NCBI GenBank assembly: GCA_011682565.1
Contig: JAACEJ010000033.1
Location: forward strand, 1-12,572
DNA: 12,572 bases
Reading direction: 5' to 3'
From: Actinomycetota bacterium
GTDB lineage: Bacteria > Zhuqueibacterota > Zhuqueibacteria > Residuimicrobiales > Krinioviventaceae
Shown: positions 12,442 to 12,572 of the stretch, piece by piece
Numbering within the stretch: position 1 is the first letter of the stretch
Layout of the letters: each line of letters begins with the position of its first letter
Program-made: the position numbers and the translations under genes
Notes under the pieces: generated by a model
The model's database searches: none
What the model was told of the DNA's origin: nothing
What the model saw: only the letters and a program-made list of their open reading frames with translations

Positions 12442-12572
12442 TTTTTTTGTTGCATTTTAATAATTCTTCGATTAGTTTCCATCAACCATCAACCATCAAC
12501 CATCAACCATCAACCATCAACCATCAACCATCAACCATCAACCATCAACCATCAACCATCAACCATCAACCA
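12426..12572 (+). CDS. Possible small ORF running through the CCATCAA array (3' end outside window)
   Basis: ATG at 12426 has GGAG at 12414-12417, 8 nt upstream, and opens a frame that continues for 49 codons to the window edge with no stop. The protein would begin M-E-T-G-N-L-F-L-L-H-F-N-N-S-S-I-S-F-H-Q and then repeat the heptapeptide P-S-T-I-N-H-Q, because a 7-nt repeat reads as a 7-residue repeat in every frame. There is no signal peptide and no known family. The + strand of the repeat is stop-free by composition, so openness alone is weak evidence. More likely this is intergenic DNA. Confidence 0.15.
   Translation, partial: METGNLFLLHFNNSSISFHQPSTINHQPSTINHQPSTINHQPSTINHQP
12479..12572 (+). 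repeat. Perfect heptanucleotide tandem array, CCATCAA x 13.4
   Basis: From 12479 the unit CCATCAA repeats without a single mismatch for 13 full copies plus CCA, reaching the last base of the window. The true length is unknown and may extend beyond. Unit and array have no spacers, so this is not CRISPR. Such 7-nt simple repeats are known between genes in several bacterial groups (for example STRR sequences of cyanobacteria) and change copy number by slippage. It begins about 67 nt after the apbE stop. Confidence 0.97.

Noticed and set aside
12479..12572. CRISPR array
   Set aside because: The unit is 7 nt with no spacers; every copy is identical and contiguous. It is a simple tandem repeat.

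Overview
The window is a stretch of bacterial chromosome at roughly 45% G+C by eye. Every supportable gene lies on the + strand. Tat-exported Gfo/Idh/MocA-type oxidoreductases, a secreted HEAT-repeat protein, a multiheme cytochrome c, a discoidin-domain protein and an Agl23-type (TIGR03663-like) membrane glycosyltransferase suggest an uncultured bacterium of the FCB or PVC kind, such as KSB1/Calditrichota or Planctomycetes. That placement is inference from gene content only; there is no rRNA or other phylogenetic marker. No tRNA, rRNA, transposase or CRISPR array was seen.

Layout. Positions 1-669 hold the C-terminal part of one Gfo/Idh/MocA oxidoreductase, cut by the window edge. A small hicB-hicA toxin-antitoxin pair follows (788-1232), then a 694-residue secreted HEAT-repeat protein (1302-3386). 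After a 266-nt gap with a candidate promoter and a repeated CCTGGTGTA element comes a second Gfo/Idh/MocA oxidoreductase with a Tat signal (3653-5044). A strong hairpin lies in the next gap (5065-5092).

From 5144 to 12411 six genes are packed with gaps of about 1-60 nt and probably form one operon. They are a third Tat-signal Gfo/Idh/MocA oxidoreductase, a seven-CXXCH membrane-anchored cytochrome c, a small five-helix membrane protein that looks like a cytochrome b with an internal duplication, a secreted discoidin-domain protein, a GT-C membrane glycosyltransferase and an ApbE-like FAD:protein FMN transferase. The glycosyltransferase lacks a normal start codon at the place where its first membrane helix begins. 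One missing G at about 9790 would restore a classic ATGA overlap.

How the genes may work together (inference): the heme pair could form a quinone-to-periplasm electron conduit. Tat-exported oxidoreductases working on sugars or cyclitols would act in the same compartment. ApbE would flavinylate an electron carrier that is not in this window. The discoidin protein and glycosyltransferase would handle surface glycans. I do not recognise this six-gene combination as a named system.

The window ends in a perfect heptanucleotide array (CCATCAA, 13.4 copies, reaching the last base). Shorter degenerate arrays of a different 7-nt unit (GGARACG-like) lie on both sides of apbE. An ORF starting at 12426 runs without a stop through the CCATCAA array to the window edge.
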